The notes beneath the pieces are model-generated. The model searched no databases and was not told the origin of the DNA. It was given only the letters and a program-made list of their open reading frames with translations. Shown piece by piece: positions 36,504 to 47,233 of a DNA stretch of 60,448 nucleotides. The position numbers were made by a program, and so were the translations under genes. Each line of letters opens with the position of its first letter. Position 1 is the first letter of the stretch. Source of the stretch: Veillonella sp. DNF00869 (GTDB taxonomy: Bacteria; Bacillota; Negativicutes; Veillonellales; Veillonellaceae); NCBI RefSeq assembly GCF_001553345.1, contig NZ_KQ960767.1, forward strand, positions 1 to 60,448, in the 5' to 3' direction.

Positions 36504-36998
36504 TTGGTAGATTTAAACGGCACACTCGTACTTCAGATTTTGAACTTTATTGTGCTAGTGTTGATTTTAGCAAAGTATGCGTATAAACCGTTATTGCAAA
36601 CCATGGAAGAACGGAAACGTCGCATTGAGAATGATCTTACCAGTGCAGAACAAGATAGAGAAGAAGCGGCTGCGTTGAAAGCTGAATATACAGCGCAATT
36701 GCAAGAAGCTCGTAAAGAAGCACAAGGGATTATCGAGACCGCAAAACAACAAGCAGAAGTAGAATCACAAGCACAAATCAAAGAGTTACGAGCTCAACTA
36801 GTGAAAGAAAAAGAAATCGCCCGCCAAGAAATTGAACGGGAACGGGAAAAAGCAATGCAACAAATCCGCGCAGAAGTTGTGAATTTGTCTGTACAAGTGG
36901 CTGGTAAGTTAATTGGAAAAGACTTTTCCAGTGCTGATAATGTAGCTCTTGTAGAGGATACCATTGCAAAACTTGATAGTACAACCATAAGGTCGTGA
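36504..36998 (+). CDS. atpF: ATP synthase Fo subunit b
   Basis: The product has 164 residues: one N-terminal membrane helix (about 7-24), then a long charged coiled coil that forms the peripheral stalk. The start is TTG at 36504 with GAGGAGG at 36489-36495. No ATG fits. Confidence 0.93.
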   Translation: MVDLNGTLVLQILNFIVLVLILAKYAYKPLLQTMEERKRRIENDLTSAEQDREEAAALKAEYTAQLQEARKEAQGIIETAKQQAEVESQAQIKELRAQLVKEKEIARQEIEREREKAMQQIRAEVVNLSVQVAGKLIGKDFSSADNVALVEDTIAKLDSTTIRS

Positions 36999-37002
36999 TA
37001 CG

Positions 37003-37569
37003 ATGAGTGTAGAAAGAATTGCAGAAACATATAGCTCCGCTATATTTGAATTAGGACAGGAATCAGGTTTGTTACCACAATTTGATACAGATCTTTCCTA
37101 TGTGCAAGATTTATTTTCCACCCATGAGGAATTACGCCAAATTTTAATCAATCCTATGTTAGAAGTAGCGGGAAAAAAGAAAATTTTACAACAAATCTTT
37201 GGTAGTGAAGTGCATCCATTGATTATGAATTTTCTCAATGTTATGGTGGACCGCCGTCGCAGTCCCTATATCATGGAAACAGCTCGTGCTTACGTAAAAC
37301 GCTCCCGTGAAAGTCGCGGTATTTTGGAAGCAAAAGTAACGGTTATAGAACCACTTTCAGAGGCAATGCGGGAAAAAGTATTACGTAAGTTACAAGAGAT
37401 CACTGGCAAAGAATGTGTCATCGAAGAATATGTGGATCCATCCATCTTAGGTGGTATGGTCATTCAAGTGGGAGACACTCGGATTGATGGAAGTATGGCT
37501 AGACGATTGGAAGAATTAAAAAAATCATTGCTTAATGCAAGTACCAATAAGATTGGGGTGAATGGTTAA
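37003..37569 (+). CDS. atpH: ATP synthase F1 subunit delta
   Basis: The product has 188 residues with an N-terminal six-helix domain and a C-terminal domain with the typical [15 protein letters not shown] segment near 150-165. It joins the b stalk to the alpha subunits. It starts 4 bases after atpF with only a weak site, so coupling is likely. Confidence 0.93.
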   Translation: MSVERIAETYSSAIFELGQESGLLPQFDTDLSYVQDLFSTHEELRQILINPMLEVAGKKKILQQIFGSEVHPLIMNFLNVMVDRRRSPYIMETARAYVKRSRESRGILEAKVTVIEPLSEAMREKVLRKLQEITGKECVIEEYVDPSILGGMVIQVGDTRIDGSMARRLEELKKSLLNASTNKIGVNG

Positions 37570-37571
37570 TT

Positions 37572-39107
37572 ATGAAAATGACGCCTGAAGAAATTACTGC
37601 CATTATTAAACAGCAGATTCAGGACTATAATGTTGAATTAAACGTAGATGACGTAGGAACTGTTCTGGAAGTAGGGGATGGTATTGCGCATATCTACGGT
37701 CTTGAAAAAGCCATGGCTGGCGAATTGTTAGAGTTACCTCATGGCGTATATGGCATGGTACTCAATTTAGAACAAGATAATGTAGGCGCCGTTCTCCTAG
37801 GTAATGACTTCTTGATTAAAGAAGGCGATGAAGTGCGCCGTACAGGCCGCATCATGCAGGTTCCTGTAGGAGATGGCTTAATTGGTCGTGTTGTGAATGC
37901 CCTTGGTCAACCTATCGATGGTAAAGGTGAAATTGTGGCAGAAACATATCGTCCTGTAGAATACCCAGCACCTGGTATTGCAGATCGTAAATCTGTATTT
38001 GAGCCAATGCAAACTGGTTTGAAAGCCATTGATGCGATGGTACCAATCGGTCGTGGTCAACGGGAGTTGATCATTGGTGACCGTGGTACTGGTAAAACAG
38101 CGATTGCTATTGATACGATCTTGAACCAAAAAGGACAAGATGTGATTTGTATCTATGTAGCAATTGGTCAAAAAGAATCTACTGTAGCTCGTGTAGTACA
38201 AAAATTAGAAGAAGCAGGGGCTATGGACTATACGATCGTTGTGTCTGCTGGTGCTTCTGAAGGGGCTCCTATGCAGTACTTAGCACCATATTCTGGGGTA
38301 GCTATGGGTGAACATTTCATGTACCAAGGTAAACATGTACTTTGCGTATATGATGATTTAACAAAACAAGCTGCTGCCTATCGTGCGATGAGTTTGTTGT
38401 TACGTCGTCCTCCAGGACGTGAAGCGTACCCTGGTGACGTGTTCTACTTACATTCTCGTTTATTGGAACGTTCGGCAAAAGTATCTGATGAATTGGGTGG
38501 CGGATCTATTACAGCTTTACCAATTATCGAAACACAAGCAGGTGACGTATCTGCCTATATCCCAACGAACGTAATCTCCATCACTGATGGACAAATTTTC
38601 TTGGGTACAGATATGTTCTACTCTGGTGTTCGTCCAGCAGTTGACGTAGGCTTATCCGTATCTCGTGTAGGTGGTAGTGCGCAAATTAAAGCGATGAAAC
38701 AAGTAGCTGGTAAATTGCGCTTGGAATTGGCACAATATCGTGAATTGGCTGCTTTCGCGCAGTTCGGTTCTGATTTGGATGCCTCCACAAAAGCACAATT
38801 AGATCGTGGTGAACGCTTAACTGAAATGTTGAAACAACCACAATACTCTCCGTTAAAAGTAGAAGAACAAGTGGTATGTTTATATGCAGGTATTAATGGC
38901 TATTTCAAACGATTAGCTGTTCATGATGTACCAGCATTCCAAGATGCCTTATTACACTATGTACATGGTAATTATGCCAATGTATTAGCATCAATTAGAG
39001 ATACTAAGAAATTAGAAGAAGATACAGAAAAAACATTGCAACAAGCGATTTTAGAATGTATTGATGTCTTTGGTGCTACTCACGAATTATTACCAGAGGA
39101 GGCGTAA
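37572..39107 (+). CDS. atpA: ATP synthase F1 subunit alpha
   Basis: The product has 511 residues. The Walker A motif GDRGTGKT is at 169-176, in the regulatory nucleotide site of alpha, and the alpha/beta signature [14 protein letters not shown] lies near 356-369. The start follows the delta stop by 2 bases. Confidence 0.97.
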   Translation: MKMTPEEITAIIKQQIQDYNVELNVDDVGTVLEVGDGIAHIYGLEKAMAGELLELPHGVYGMVLNLEQDNVGAVLLGNDFLIKEGDEVRRTGRIMQVPVGDGLIGRVVNALGQPIDGKGEIVAETYRPVEYPAPGIADRKSVFEPMQTGLKAIDAMVPIGRGQRELIIGDRGTGKTAIAIDTILNQKGQDVICIYVAIGQKESTVARVVQKLEEAGAMDYTIVVSAGASEGAPMQYLAPYSGVAMGEHFMYQGKHVLCVYDDLTKQAAAYRAMSLLLRRPPGREAYPGDVFYLHSRLLERSAKVSDELGGGSITALPIIETQAGDVSAYIPTNVISITDGQIFLGTDMFYSGVRPAVDVGLSVSRVGGSAQIKAMKQVAGKLRLELAQYRELAAFAQFGSDLDASTKAQLDRGERLTEMLKQPQYSPLKVEEQVVCLYAGINGYFKRLAVHDVPAFQDALLHYVHGNYANVLASIRDTKKLEEDTEKTLQQAILECIDVFGATHELLPEEA

Positions 39108-39110
39108 TCT

Positions 39111-39965
39111 ATGAGTAGTGCACAAGACTTACGCAAGCGTATAAAAAGTGTCACTAATACGCAGCAAATTACAAAAGCTATGAAGATGGTAGCATCTGCT
39201 CGTCTACGTCGTGCACAACAAAAAGCGAAAGGTACTGAACCTTATACAGAACGTCTCCGCCACATGCTGCATCAAAGCATGTCCTCTCTAGATGGGGGCG
39301 CAGATTTACCGCTACTCACAGTTCGTCCTGTGAATAAGGTAGCCTATGTGGTGGTAGGTGCGGATAAAGGTTTGGCTGGTGCTTATACTAGTAATATCAT
39401 TAAATACGTGCAATCCTTGCTCAAGGATACGCCAACAGATGCCTATGGTTTATTCACAGTGGGTCGTAAGCCAACGGAATATTTCAGAGGCCATGGCTAT
39501 TCTGTAGTCTCTGAGTTGCAAGGTTTTTCTGATAAACCAGGCTTTCATCATGCTCAAGACATTGTGGAACAAGTGAAAACCATGTTCTTGTCTGGTGAGG
39601 TAGATGAAGTGGTATTGGTATACACTAAGTTTGTGAACTCCTTATTGCAAGAAGTGACTCATGAGCGCTTATTACCTCTTTCATTAGAGTCCGATACCGC
39701 AGAGGCCGGTGAAAGTTTATTCTATCCGGACCAAGGGTCTGTATTGGAACAATTGTTGCCAGCCTATGTGGAAAGCACTGTATATAATGCATTGCTACAT
39801 GGGGCGGCTAGTGAATTAGGTGCCCGTATGACGGCCATGACATCCGCTACTGATAATGCAGGCGAATTGATTGGTACCTTGCACTTAGAATACAATAAGT
39901 TGCGCCAAGCAGGTATTACTAACGAAATTTCTGAAATCGTAGGCGGTGCAAATGCATTGCAATAA
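39111..39965 (+). CDS. atpG: ATP synthase F1 subunit gamma
   Basis: The product has 284 residues. The N-terminal helix contains TQQITKAMKMVA (about 17-28) and the C-terminal helix contains YNKLRQAGITNEISEIV, the two halves of the rotating central shaft. It follows alpha by 3 bases, with a GAGG site at the alpha 3' end. Confidence 0.96.
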   Translation: MSSAQDLRKRIKSVTNTQQITKAMKMVASARLRRAQQKAKGTEPYTERLRHMLHQSMSSLDGGADLPLLTVRPVNKVAYVVVGADKGLAGAYTSNIIKYVQSLLKDTPTDAYGLFTVGRKPTEYFRGHGYSVVSELQGFSDKPGFHHAQDIVEQVKTMFLSGEVDEVVLVYTKFVNSLLQEVTHERLLPLSLESDTAEAGESLFYPDQGSVLEQLLPAYVESTVYNALLHGAASELGARMTAMTSATDNAGELIGTLHLEYNKLRQAGITNEISEIVGGANALQ

Positions 39966-39972
39966 TAGATAA

Positions 39973-41406
<1,434 letters not shown>

Positions 41407-41409
41407 TCT

Positions 41410-41667
41410 ATGAGTACCATGCATGTAACAATTATTACTCCTGATGAAACAGTGTTTTCTGGAGACGCAACGATGGTGGTAGGAAAAGCTCTTGATGGAG
41501 AGTTTGGTATCCAACCACATCATATGCCTTTAGTGAGCGCTTTGGCGCCAGGGGCGATTCGCATTGACCATGATGGCAAGAGTGAAGAATTTATACTACC
41601 TGGGGGATTCCTAGAAGTGGAAAATAATTCTGTATATATCACGACGGCCTCTTGTGAACGTGCTTAA
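41410..41667 (+). CDS. atpC: ATP synthase F1 subunit epsilon, short form
   Basis: The product has 85 residues, only the N-terminal beta-sandwich domain (HVTIITPDETVFSG at the start, then the GEFGIQPHHMPL segment). The usual C-terminal helical hairpin, which brings most epsilon subunits to about 130-140 residues and inhibits ATP hydrolysis, is missing. The stop is followed at once by the operon terminator, with no leftover helical coding in other frames, so this looks natural and not a recent frameshift. Confidence 0.9.
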   Translation: MSTMHVTIITPDETVFSGDATMVVGKALDGEFGIQPHHMPLVSALAPGAIRIDHDGKSEEFILPGGFLEVENNSVYITTASCERA

Positions 41668-41687
41668 CTACATATCGAAGAGATAGA

Positions 41688-41732
41688 AAAAGGGTTGTAC
41701 CGAACTGCCAGTGGCAGTGGTACAACCCTTTT
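41688..41732 (+). terminator. Terminator of the atp operon
   Basis: A perfect 14-bp stem (41688-41701 with 41719-41732) is capped by a second inner stem, ACTGCCA/TGGCAGT. Read in either direction it ends in TTTT, so it also serves the convergent aminotransferase. Confidence 0.92.
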
Positions 41733-41831
41733 ATGGTTTTTAAGTTGTCTAGAGCTGCTGTAATCTATAAGATGTTACAGCAGGTAGGAAGAATATTAGG
41801 ATTCACCTACCTATGGTCTGTTATAGATTAT

Positions 41832-42998
41832 TTATTTCTGTAATGTTGTTAAGAAAATTTGTATTCTTCGTAATGCCTCTTGAATAGTTTCTTTAGAAGA
41901 CGCATAGGAGCAGCGAATACGGTTAGCACCGCAGGTGCCGAAAGCAGAGCCTGGTACAACGGCTACATGTTGTTGTTCTAGCAATTGTTCGCAGAAACTT
42001 TCATCGGATAAACCTGTTTGAGAAATGTCGGGGAACACGTAGAAAGCTCCTTCTGGTACGGCAATCGGTAGCCCCATGTCTTGGAATCCTTTCACGATCA
42101 TGTCACGTCGTTCTAGGTAATCTTGGCGCATAGCGATAACGGAGTCATCACATTCGTTTAGGGCAACGATGGCAGCGTGTTGTACTGGAGTAGCAGGAGC
42201 AACGATGCTGTACTGGTGCAATTTAATGCAAGCTGTAATGAATGGTGCTGGGGCGCAAAGAAAACCGATGCGAAGACCTGTCATAGCATAGGACTTGGAG
42301 AAACCGTTTAAGATGATAGTGCGCTCTTTCATGTCCGGTAAGGACGCCATAGATACATGGTCCTTGTGGTAAGTTAACTCTGAGTAAATTTCGTCAGAGA
42401 TGATGATCAGGTCATGGGCTTTAGCGAACTCTGCAATAGGCAATAAATCTTCGTAGTCCATGATGGCTCCTGTAGGATTGCTTGGGTAACACATTAAAAT
42501 AGCTTTTGTTTTTTCTGTTACAAGCTTTTCCAATTCTTCTACACGAAGTTTAAAGCCATCTTCTAAATGTGTGGGTACAGGAACTGCTTTGCCACCACAC
42601 ATGTGAACTTCTGCTTGGTGAGCTACGTAGGATGGATTTGGGATTAACACCTCGTCTCCTTCGTTCAAGAGGGCACGTAAAGACAAATCGATGGCTTCAC
42701 TAGCACCGATGGTGAGCATCATTTCATCTGTGCCGTAGTGTACGTGGTAACGGCGGTTGTACCAATTGCTAATGGCTTCGCGTAATGGCAAGATGCCTGC
42801 ATTGGGGGAATAATTCGTTTCCCCTCGTTCCACGCTGGCTACCAGTGCATCTAGCACAGGTTGGGGCGGAATGTAATCGGGTTCCCCAACGCAAAGAGAA
42901 ATCACACCCTCCATAGCCATTGCTTTTTCCCAAAATTTACGAATCCCAGAAGGGGGAAGTGTTTGTGTCATAGTTGAAAGATAATTGTTCCAGTTCAT
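41832..42998 (-). CDS. Class I/II PLP-dependent aminotransferase
   Basis: The product has 388 residues of fold type I. The PLP Lys is K235 in NGFSKSYAMTG; the upstream motifs are YPSNPTGAI near 173-181 and ISDEIYSEL near 205-213. It belongs to the aspartate/aromatic aminotransferase group (PatA/AspC-like), but the amino donor is not clear. The ATG at 42998 has AGAAAGGA upstream. It is divergent from the RuBisCO-like gene, which makes a role in the same pathway possible. Confidence 0.85.
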   Translation of the reverse strand: MNWNNYLSTMTQTLPPSGIRKFWEKAMAMEGVISLCVGEPDYIPPQPVLDALVASVERGETNYSPNAGILPLREAISNWYNRRYHVHYGTDEMMLTIGASEAIDLSLRALLNEGDEVLIPNPSYVAHQAEVHMCGGKAVPVPTHLEDGFKLRVEELEKLVTEKTKAILMCYPSNPTGAIMDYEDLLPIAEFAKAHDLIIISDEIYSELTYHKDHVSMASLPDMKERTIILNGFSKSYAMTGLRIGFLCAPAPFITACIKLHQYSIVAPATPVQHAAIVALNECDDSVIAMRQDYLERRDMIVKGFQDMGLPIAVPEGAFYVFPDISQTGLSDESFCEQLLEQQHVAVVPGSAFGTCGANRIRCSYASSKETIQEALRRIQIFLTTLQK

Positions 42999-43158
42999 AG
43001 ATTGTCCTTTCTGATACATGATGTATGTATCTCTATGTCAAATGTCAGGATGTTGTGTCAACTGATATAGATAGTCGCTCTTAAGAGTGCATACAGGCGG
43101 TCACAACACCTAGTGGAATGATAGAATAAATAATAGTAACAGTGTACCACATTCTTAG

Positions 43159-43190
43159 AAAAGAACCTAGTGGATTAGAGGTTCTTTTTT
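43159..43190 (+). terminator. Terminator upstream of the RuBisCO-like gene
   Basis: AAAAGAACCT (43159-43168) pairs with AGGTTCTTTT (43179-43188), then TT. No plus-strand gene ends nearby, so it may close a leader or small RNA starting near 43050-43100. The rest of 42999-43158 shows no gene. Confidence 0.65.
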
Positions 43191-43203
43191 GTTGCATATA
43201 GTG

Positions 43204-43250
43204 TATAATTGTAGGTATGACATAGCATTTCATAAGAACTTATGTCATAC
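43204..43250 (+). promoter_or_regulatory. Promoter with overlapping inverted repeat before the RuBisCO-like gene
   Basis: TATAAT at 43204-43209, with a weak TTCTTT box 16 bases before it, is followed by GTATGACATA (43215-43224) and its complement TATGTCATAC (43241-43250). A second palindrome, CATAAG/CTTATG, lies inside. This could be a repressor site at the transcription start or a 5' hairpin. Confidence 0.5.
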
Positions 43251-43379
43251 TATAAAGATAGAGAAATCAGATAACAGATTCTCAAACACTGTTGCCGTAG
43301 CATTTTGGTAACAGACTTTCAGATTGATTATAAAAAGATAAAAATAGAGTATATTGTAATGATGGGAAAGGAGTTACTA

Positions 43380-44492
43380 ATGGAAACATTTTCCGTTACC
43401 TATGCATTGCACGTTCCCACCTACGAAGAGGCGAAGCAAGTGGCTTGGTCCATACAGGTGGAGCAAACCATTGAATTTCCTTATGAATTATTAGGGGAAA
43501 GCGACCCACGTCGTCAAATGGTGGGACAATTGCTTTCCTTGGAAGAAAAAGAAGATTGTTTTTTGGCAAAGATTGCCTACCCGGTGGAGACATCAGGATT
43601 GGAAGTGACGCAGTTTTTAAATGTAGTCTTTGGAAACTCGTCGTTGCAACCACACATTTGGGTGGTGGATATAGAGTTGTGCCCAAGTTTAGTAGAGGTA
43701 TTTCAAGGCCCTAAATTCGGCTTAGCTGGCATTCGAGAATTATGCCAGACCCCAACTCGCCCCATGATTCAAGCCGTAATTAAACCTATGGGGACACCCA
43801 ATGAAGAGTTGGCTCGCATGTGTCATGCCTATACTATGGGCGGTGCCGATGTGATTAAGGATGACCATGGATTGACGAATCAATCTTTTTCGCCCTTCAA
43901 AGATCGTGTGTCACGATGTGCCCATGCAGTACAGGAGGCGAATGCTAAAAGTGGTCATCACACCCTCTATGCAGCCAATGTATCTGGGGATGGTACAGAT
44001 GTGCTAGAGCGGGCCCATTATGCGAAAGAAGCAGGTGCTACAGCTCTGATGGTAGCCCCTTCCTTAATCGGATTTGGCTGGCTACATCGATTGGCTACCG
44101 ATGATTCTTTGAACTTGCCGCTCATCGTGCATCCTGCTATGATGGGTGGATTCACATTACCCGGTACATCAGGAATTGCCGCTACGATTTGGATGGGCTT
44201 ATTGCCACGTATTTTCGGCGGGGATATGAATATTTTCGTGTCTTATGGTGGACGATTTACATTTAAACCAGACTTGTGTCGTCAAATTTGTGATAGTAAT
44301 CGTGGACCATTGGCGTCGATTAAATCGTCTTGTCCATCTCCAGGTGGTGGCGTGACCGAGGCACGTTTGCCAGAGTTGGTGAGCATTTACGGTACAGATA
44401 CGATGTTCCTTGTAGGGGGCGATATGTTCCGACGAGGACCAGATTTAACAGAGAATATGAAAGCTTTCATAGATGTATTAGAAAGAAGCTAG
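43380..44492 (+). CDS. RuBisCO-like protein (form IV)
   Basis: The product has 370 residues with the RuBisCO large-chain plan: an N-terminal alpha/beta domain, then the barrel. The strand-1 Lys is K135 in AVIKPMG. The metal-site motif reads K160-D-D162-H163, where true RuBisCO has Lys, Asp and Glu, so the last ligand is His and carboxylase activity is very unlikely. The phosphate-site Gly pairs are present (SPGGGVTEAR, FLVGGD). Known RuBisCO-like proteins act in methionine salvage or sugar-acid breakdown. No mtn gene is nearby; a PLP aminotransferase is divergent. ATG 43380 has AAAGGAG at 43367-43373. Confidence 0.88.
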   Translation: METFSVTYALHVPTYEEAKQVAWSIQVEQTIEFPYELLGESDPRRQMVGQLLSLEEKEDCFLAKIAYPVETSGLEVTQFLNVVFGNSSLQPHIWVVDIELCPSLVEVFQGPKFGLAGIRELCQTPTRPMIQAVIKPMGTPNEELARMCHAYTMGGADVIKDDHGLTNQSFSPFKDRVSRCAHAVQEANAKSGHHTLYAANVSGDGTDVLERAHYAKEAGATALMVAPSLIGFGWLHRLATDDSLNLPLIVHPAMMGGFTLPGTSGIAATIWMGLLPRIFGGDMNIFVSYGGRFTFKPDLCRQICDSNRGPLASIKSSCPSPGGGVTEARLPELVSIYGTDTMFLVGGDMFRRGPDLTENMKAFIDVLERS

Positions 44493-44497
44493 GAACA

Positions 44498-45310
44498 ATG
44501 ACAACAAAAGAGAAAGAGTTAGAAGTTCATGTCGTGGCTAGCGGTAGTAAAGGGAATTGCACCATTATTCGCAGTTCTCACAGTGCAGTGATTGTTGATG
44601 CAGGTATTAGTTGCCGAAGGATTACTAATGCTTTGCAGGATTTAGAGATACCCAAACATATGGTAGAAGGGATTGTTATTACCCATGAACATTCTGACCA
44701 TATTGCAGGGGTACCACAAATGATTAAGCAAATGGGTTTACCTATTATCACAAGACCTAATACAGCACGGCGTCTTATGGATAAATTTAGCGTATCTGCA
44801 GAGTGCTTTCAAACGTTAGGGACGAAAGAAGTAACCATAGGAGATATGGTGTTGCAACCATTTTCTACGAGTCATGATGCGGTAGATCCCATTGGTATCA
44901 CTTGTTATAAAGGGCAGACAAAAGCAGCTTTATTAACGGATACAGGCATGGTATCAAAGGAGATGCTAGAGCATCTACATGATACAGATTTGTTGGTATT
45001 GGAAGCCAACTATGATGAGCATATGTTGTTATATGGACCATACTCACCAGATTTAAAACGTCGAGTGAAGAGTCATGCAGGTCATCTATGTAATATGACG
45101 GCTATGAAAGTATTATCAGCCTTGAGACGACCTAAGAATATGGAAGTTATTTTTGCCCATCGTTCAGAGCAGAATAATTCTCTCCACTTAGTAGAACAAT
45201 TATCAGAGCGTTTGTTAAAGTGGTGCAAAACACAAGGGCAAATGGGATTTACTGCATATCATGGGGATCCCAAAGAGTATACTTCGATTGGTATATCTAA
45301 TCATACATAA
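44498..45310 (+). CDS. MBL-fold metallohydrolase, YycJ/WalJ type
   Basis: The product has 270 residues. HEHSDH at 63-68 is the metallo-beta-lactamase metal motif; the SGSKGNCT start and the later DTGM and LEANYDE segments match the YycJ (WalJ) group. The family are exonuclease-like enzymes often found near rlmH in Firmicutes, as here. The start is 5 bases after the RuBisCO-like stop with TAGGA upstream, so the two may be cotranscribed. The walRK two-component genes are not present. Confidence 0.85.
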   Translation: MTTKEKELEVHVVASGSKGNCTIIRSSHSAVIVDAGISCRRITNALQDLEIPKHMVEGIVITHEHSDHIAGVPQMIKQMGLPIITRPNTARRLMDKFSVSAECFQTLGTKEVTIGDMVLQPFSTSHDAVDPIGITCYKGQTKAALLTDTGMVSKEMLEHLHDTDLLVLEANYDEHMLLYGPYSPDLKRRVKSHAGHLCNMTAMKVLSALRRPKNMEVIFAHRSEQNNSLHLVEQLSERLLKWCKTQGQMGFTAYHGDPKEYTSIGISNHT

Positions 45311-45357
45311 AACGCCTTAGTTTGAAATATAGTAAACGTCTTAGGAGATATGATAGT

Positions 45358-45837
45358 ATGAAATTTTCTATCTATTGTATAGGAAAGTTAAAAGAGCCTT
45401 ATTTGCGAGAAGGAGTAGCGGAATTTGTTAAACGATTGCAACCCTATGGGGGTGTGACGATTACAGAACTGCCGGAAAGTAAATTAGGAGAAAAACCTAG
45501 CCCATCAGATAAGCAAAAAGCACTCTATGATGAAGGGCAACGGTTATTGAAATATTGCAATCCCCAAGCCTTTGTTGTGTTGCTAGATGTGTACGGCAAA
45601 CAAATGAGCTCGGAGGAGTTGGCAAAGCGGATTAGTGAATTAGAAGTACAAGGACATAGTGAGATGATCTTTTTCATTGGAGGAGCCTTTGGTGTATCGG
45701 AAGAATTACGACAGCGGGCACAGTGGAAATTGTCCATTAGCCCCATGACTTTCACCCATCAAATGGTGCGGCTTGTACTGGTAGAACAATTATATAGAGC
45801 TTGTAAGATTAATCGAAATGAACCATATCATTGGTAG
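45358..45837 (+). CDS. rlmH: 23S rRNA (pseudouridine1915-N3)-methyltransferase
   Basis: The product has 159 residues of the SPOUT knot family. GGAFGVSEELRQRA near 103-116 and the C-terminal EQLYRACKINRNEPYHW signature are diagnostic. It methylates a pseudouridine in helix 69 of the large subunit. ATG 45358 has AGGAG at 45343-45347; the frame open from 45322 has none. Confidence 0.94.
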   Translation: MKFSIYCIGKLKEPYLREGVAEFVKRLQPYGGVTITELPESKLGEKPSPSDKQKALYDEGQRLLKYCNPQAFVVLLDVYGKQMSSEELAKRISELEVQGHSEMIFFIGGAFGVSEELRQRAQWKLSISPMTFTHQMVRLVLVEQLYRACKINRNEPYHW

Positions 45838-45851
45838 GAAAGGAGATATGC

Positions 45852-46751
45852 ATGGCAAGTGCAATTGAAAAAGGAATTACTTATGTGTCAGCGGATATAC
45901 AGGAACTACCCTTGGAGGATCCTGAATTTATTGGGCATTATAAAACAGAATTAACCGAAGGGAAGGAAGATATTCTTGCCATTGAAGGTGAAATCCAAAA
46001 TTTGGTACAAGGATATGAGGCTCTCTTTGTCGAATTAAAAGAAATAGGGCAATCTGAGACATTAGACGAACATCATGGTATGGTTAGCGATAATATACGT
46101 GAGTATAAAAATGTAACAGCTACGATTTGTACCGTTTTAGATACCTATATAGATATGGCTAATATGATTCATCAAATGGAAACTTCTGGTGGTAATCCTG
46201 CCTATTTATTGCATCGTAAACAAGAATTATTAGAGCAGAATGTAGAATTGAATAAAATTTTTGACCGTGTAGATTATTATATTTCTACAGTGGTGGATAT
46301 GCTTGCAAAGGAAACAGATGTGGTAAAAGCTATGCTAGAGAGCAAGCATACTGTATCTGAAGAGGAGACAGTGCATATTTTATTCCTACATCAGACAGCA
46401 TTGAGTACTTGTGTGGATATCAATAAATTGTTAGTGGAACGATTACAATTAATGGTACCTCGCCTCGAAGGGTTACGAGAAGATGTGATGAAAGTACAGG
46501 TTCATTCTGTAACAAATGATGTAGAAGAACGTAGAAAGCGATTGCAAGAATTACGTCAACAAGCGAAAATAGAAGATGTAACAGATTACGCGGATTTAGA
46601 AGGGCAATATCGTCATGCTTATGATGAGGAAGGAAACCACATCGGAACTCAAGAAGGGGGCGATGGTGGTAACCGTAAAAGTTTGACTGCCATTTTGGTT
46701 GTAACAGCGATAGTGATTGCTATCTTTGCTGCATATGTATATATGAAATAG
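45852..46751 (+). CDS. Tail-anchored coiled-coil protein, unknown
   Basis: The product has 299 residues. Almost the whole length is charged and helical, with heptad-like stretches at about 30-75 and 195-245. A Gly/Asp-rich linker follows, and one C-terminal hydrophobic helix of about 20 residues (277-297) ends in MK. There is no signal peptide, so it is probably cytoplasmic with a C-terminal membrane anchor. The site GAAAGGAG lies just before ATG 45852. A CBS-domain gene follows 12 bases on. I recognise no family. Confidence 0.7.
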   Translation: MASAIEKGITYVSADIQELPLEDPEFIGHYKTELTEGKEDILAIEGEIQNLVQGYEALFVELKEIGQSETLDEHHGMVSDNIREYKNVTATICTVLDTYIDMANMIHQMETSGGNPAYLLHRKQELLEQNVELNKIFDRVDYYISTVVDMLAKETDVVKAMLESKHTVSEEETVHILFLHQTALSTCVDINKLLVERLQLMVPRLEGLREDVMKVQVHSVTNDVEERRKRLQELRQQAKIEDVTDYADLEGQYRHAYDEEGNHIGTQEGGDGGNRKSLTAILVVTAIVIAIFAAYVYMK

Positions 46752-46763
46752 GAGGATTTAACC

Positions 46764-47225
46764 ATGACATTACAAGAGATTATGAACAAATATCCAATTA
46801 CTGTTGGTAAAGATGAACAAATTACAAATGTAGCTAAATTGATGGTAAAACACAATTTAACAGCCATTGCTGTTGTAGATGAAGAGAATAAATTAATCGG
46901 TATTGTGTCGGAAGGGGATTTGTTGTATAAAAAAGTTCGTCCTCATGCGCCACATTATATCAATATTTTGGGTGCTAATATTTATTATGGTGGCATCGGT
47001 GAATACGATGGACAATTTAAAAAATTGATGGCTACTCATGTTGAAGAAATCATGACTACAGAAGTGATTACTGCCTATGCAGATGCAGAAGTAGAAGTGA
47101 CTGTAGGAGCTATGGTAGAAAAGCATTTAAAAAACTTACCAGTTGTTGATGATGCATATCATCTAGTTGGTATGGTAAGCCGTCATGATATTATGAAACT
47201 TATTGCTGAAGAACAAGGTAAATAG
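46764..47225 (+). CDS. CBS-domain protein
   Basis: The product has 153 residues and two CBS repeats: one at 1-55 (IMNKYPITVGKDE, ending IVSEGDLL) and one at about 90-150 (IMTTEVITAYADAE, ending MVSRHDIM), joined by a linker with HAPHYINILG. Such stand-alone pairs bind adenine nucleotides and act as sensors. The start has AGGAGG upstream, and it seems cotranscribed with the tail-anchored protein. Confidence 0.88.
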   Translation: MTLQEIMNKYPITVGKDEQITNVAKLMVKHNLTAIAVVDEENKLIGIVSEGDLLYKKVRPHAPHYINILGANIYYGGIGEYDGQFKKLMATHVEEIMTTEVITAYADAEVEVTVGAMVEKHLKNLPVVDDAYHLVGMVSRHDIMKLIAEEQGK

Positions 47226-47233
47226 GGAAATAA

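Noticed and set aside
41668..41690. Possible frameshift that removed the end of atpC
   Set aside because: Only about 20 bases separate the stop from the operon terminator, too few to encode the helical domain in any frame.
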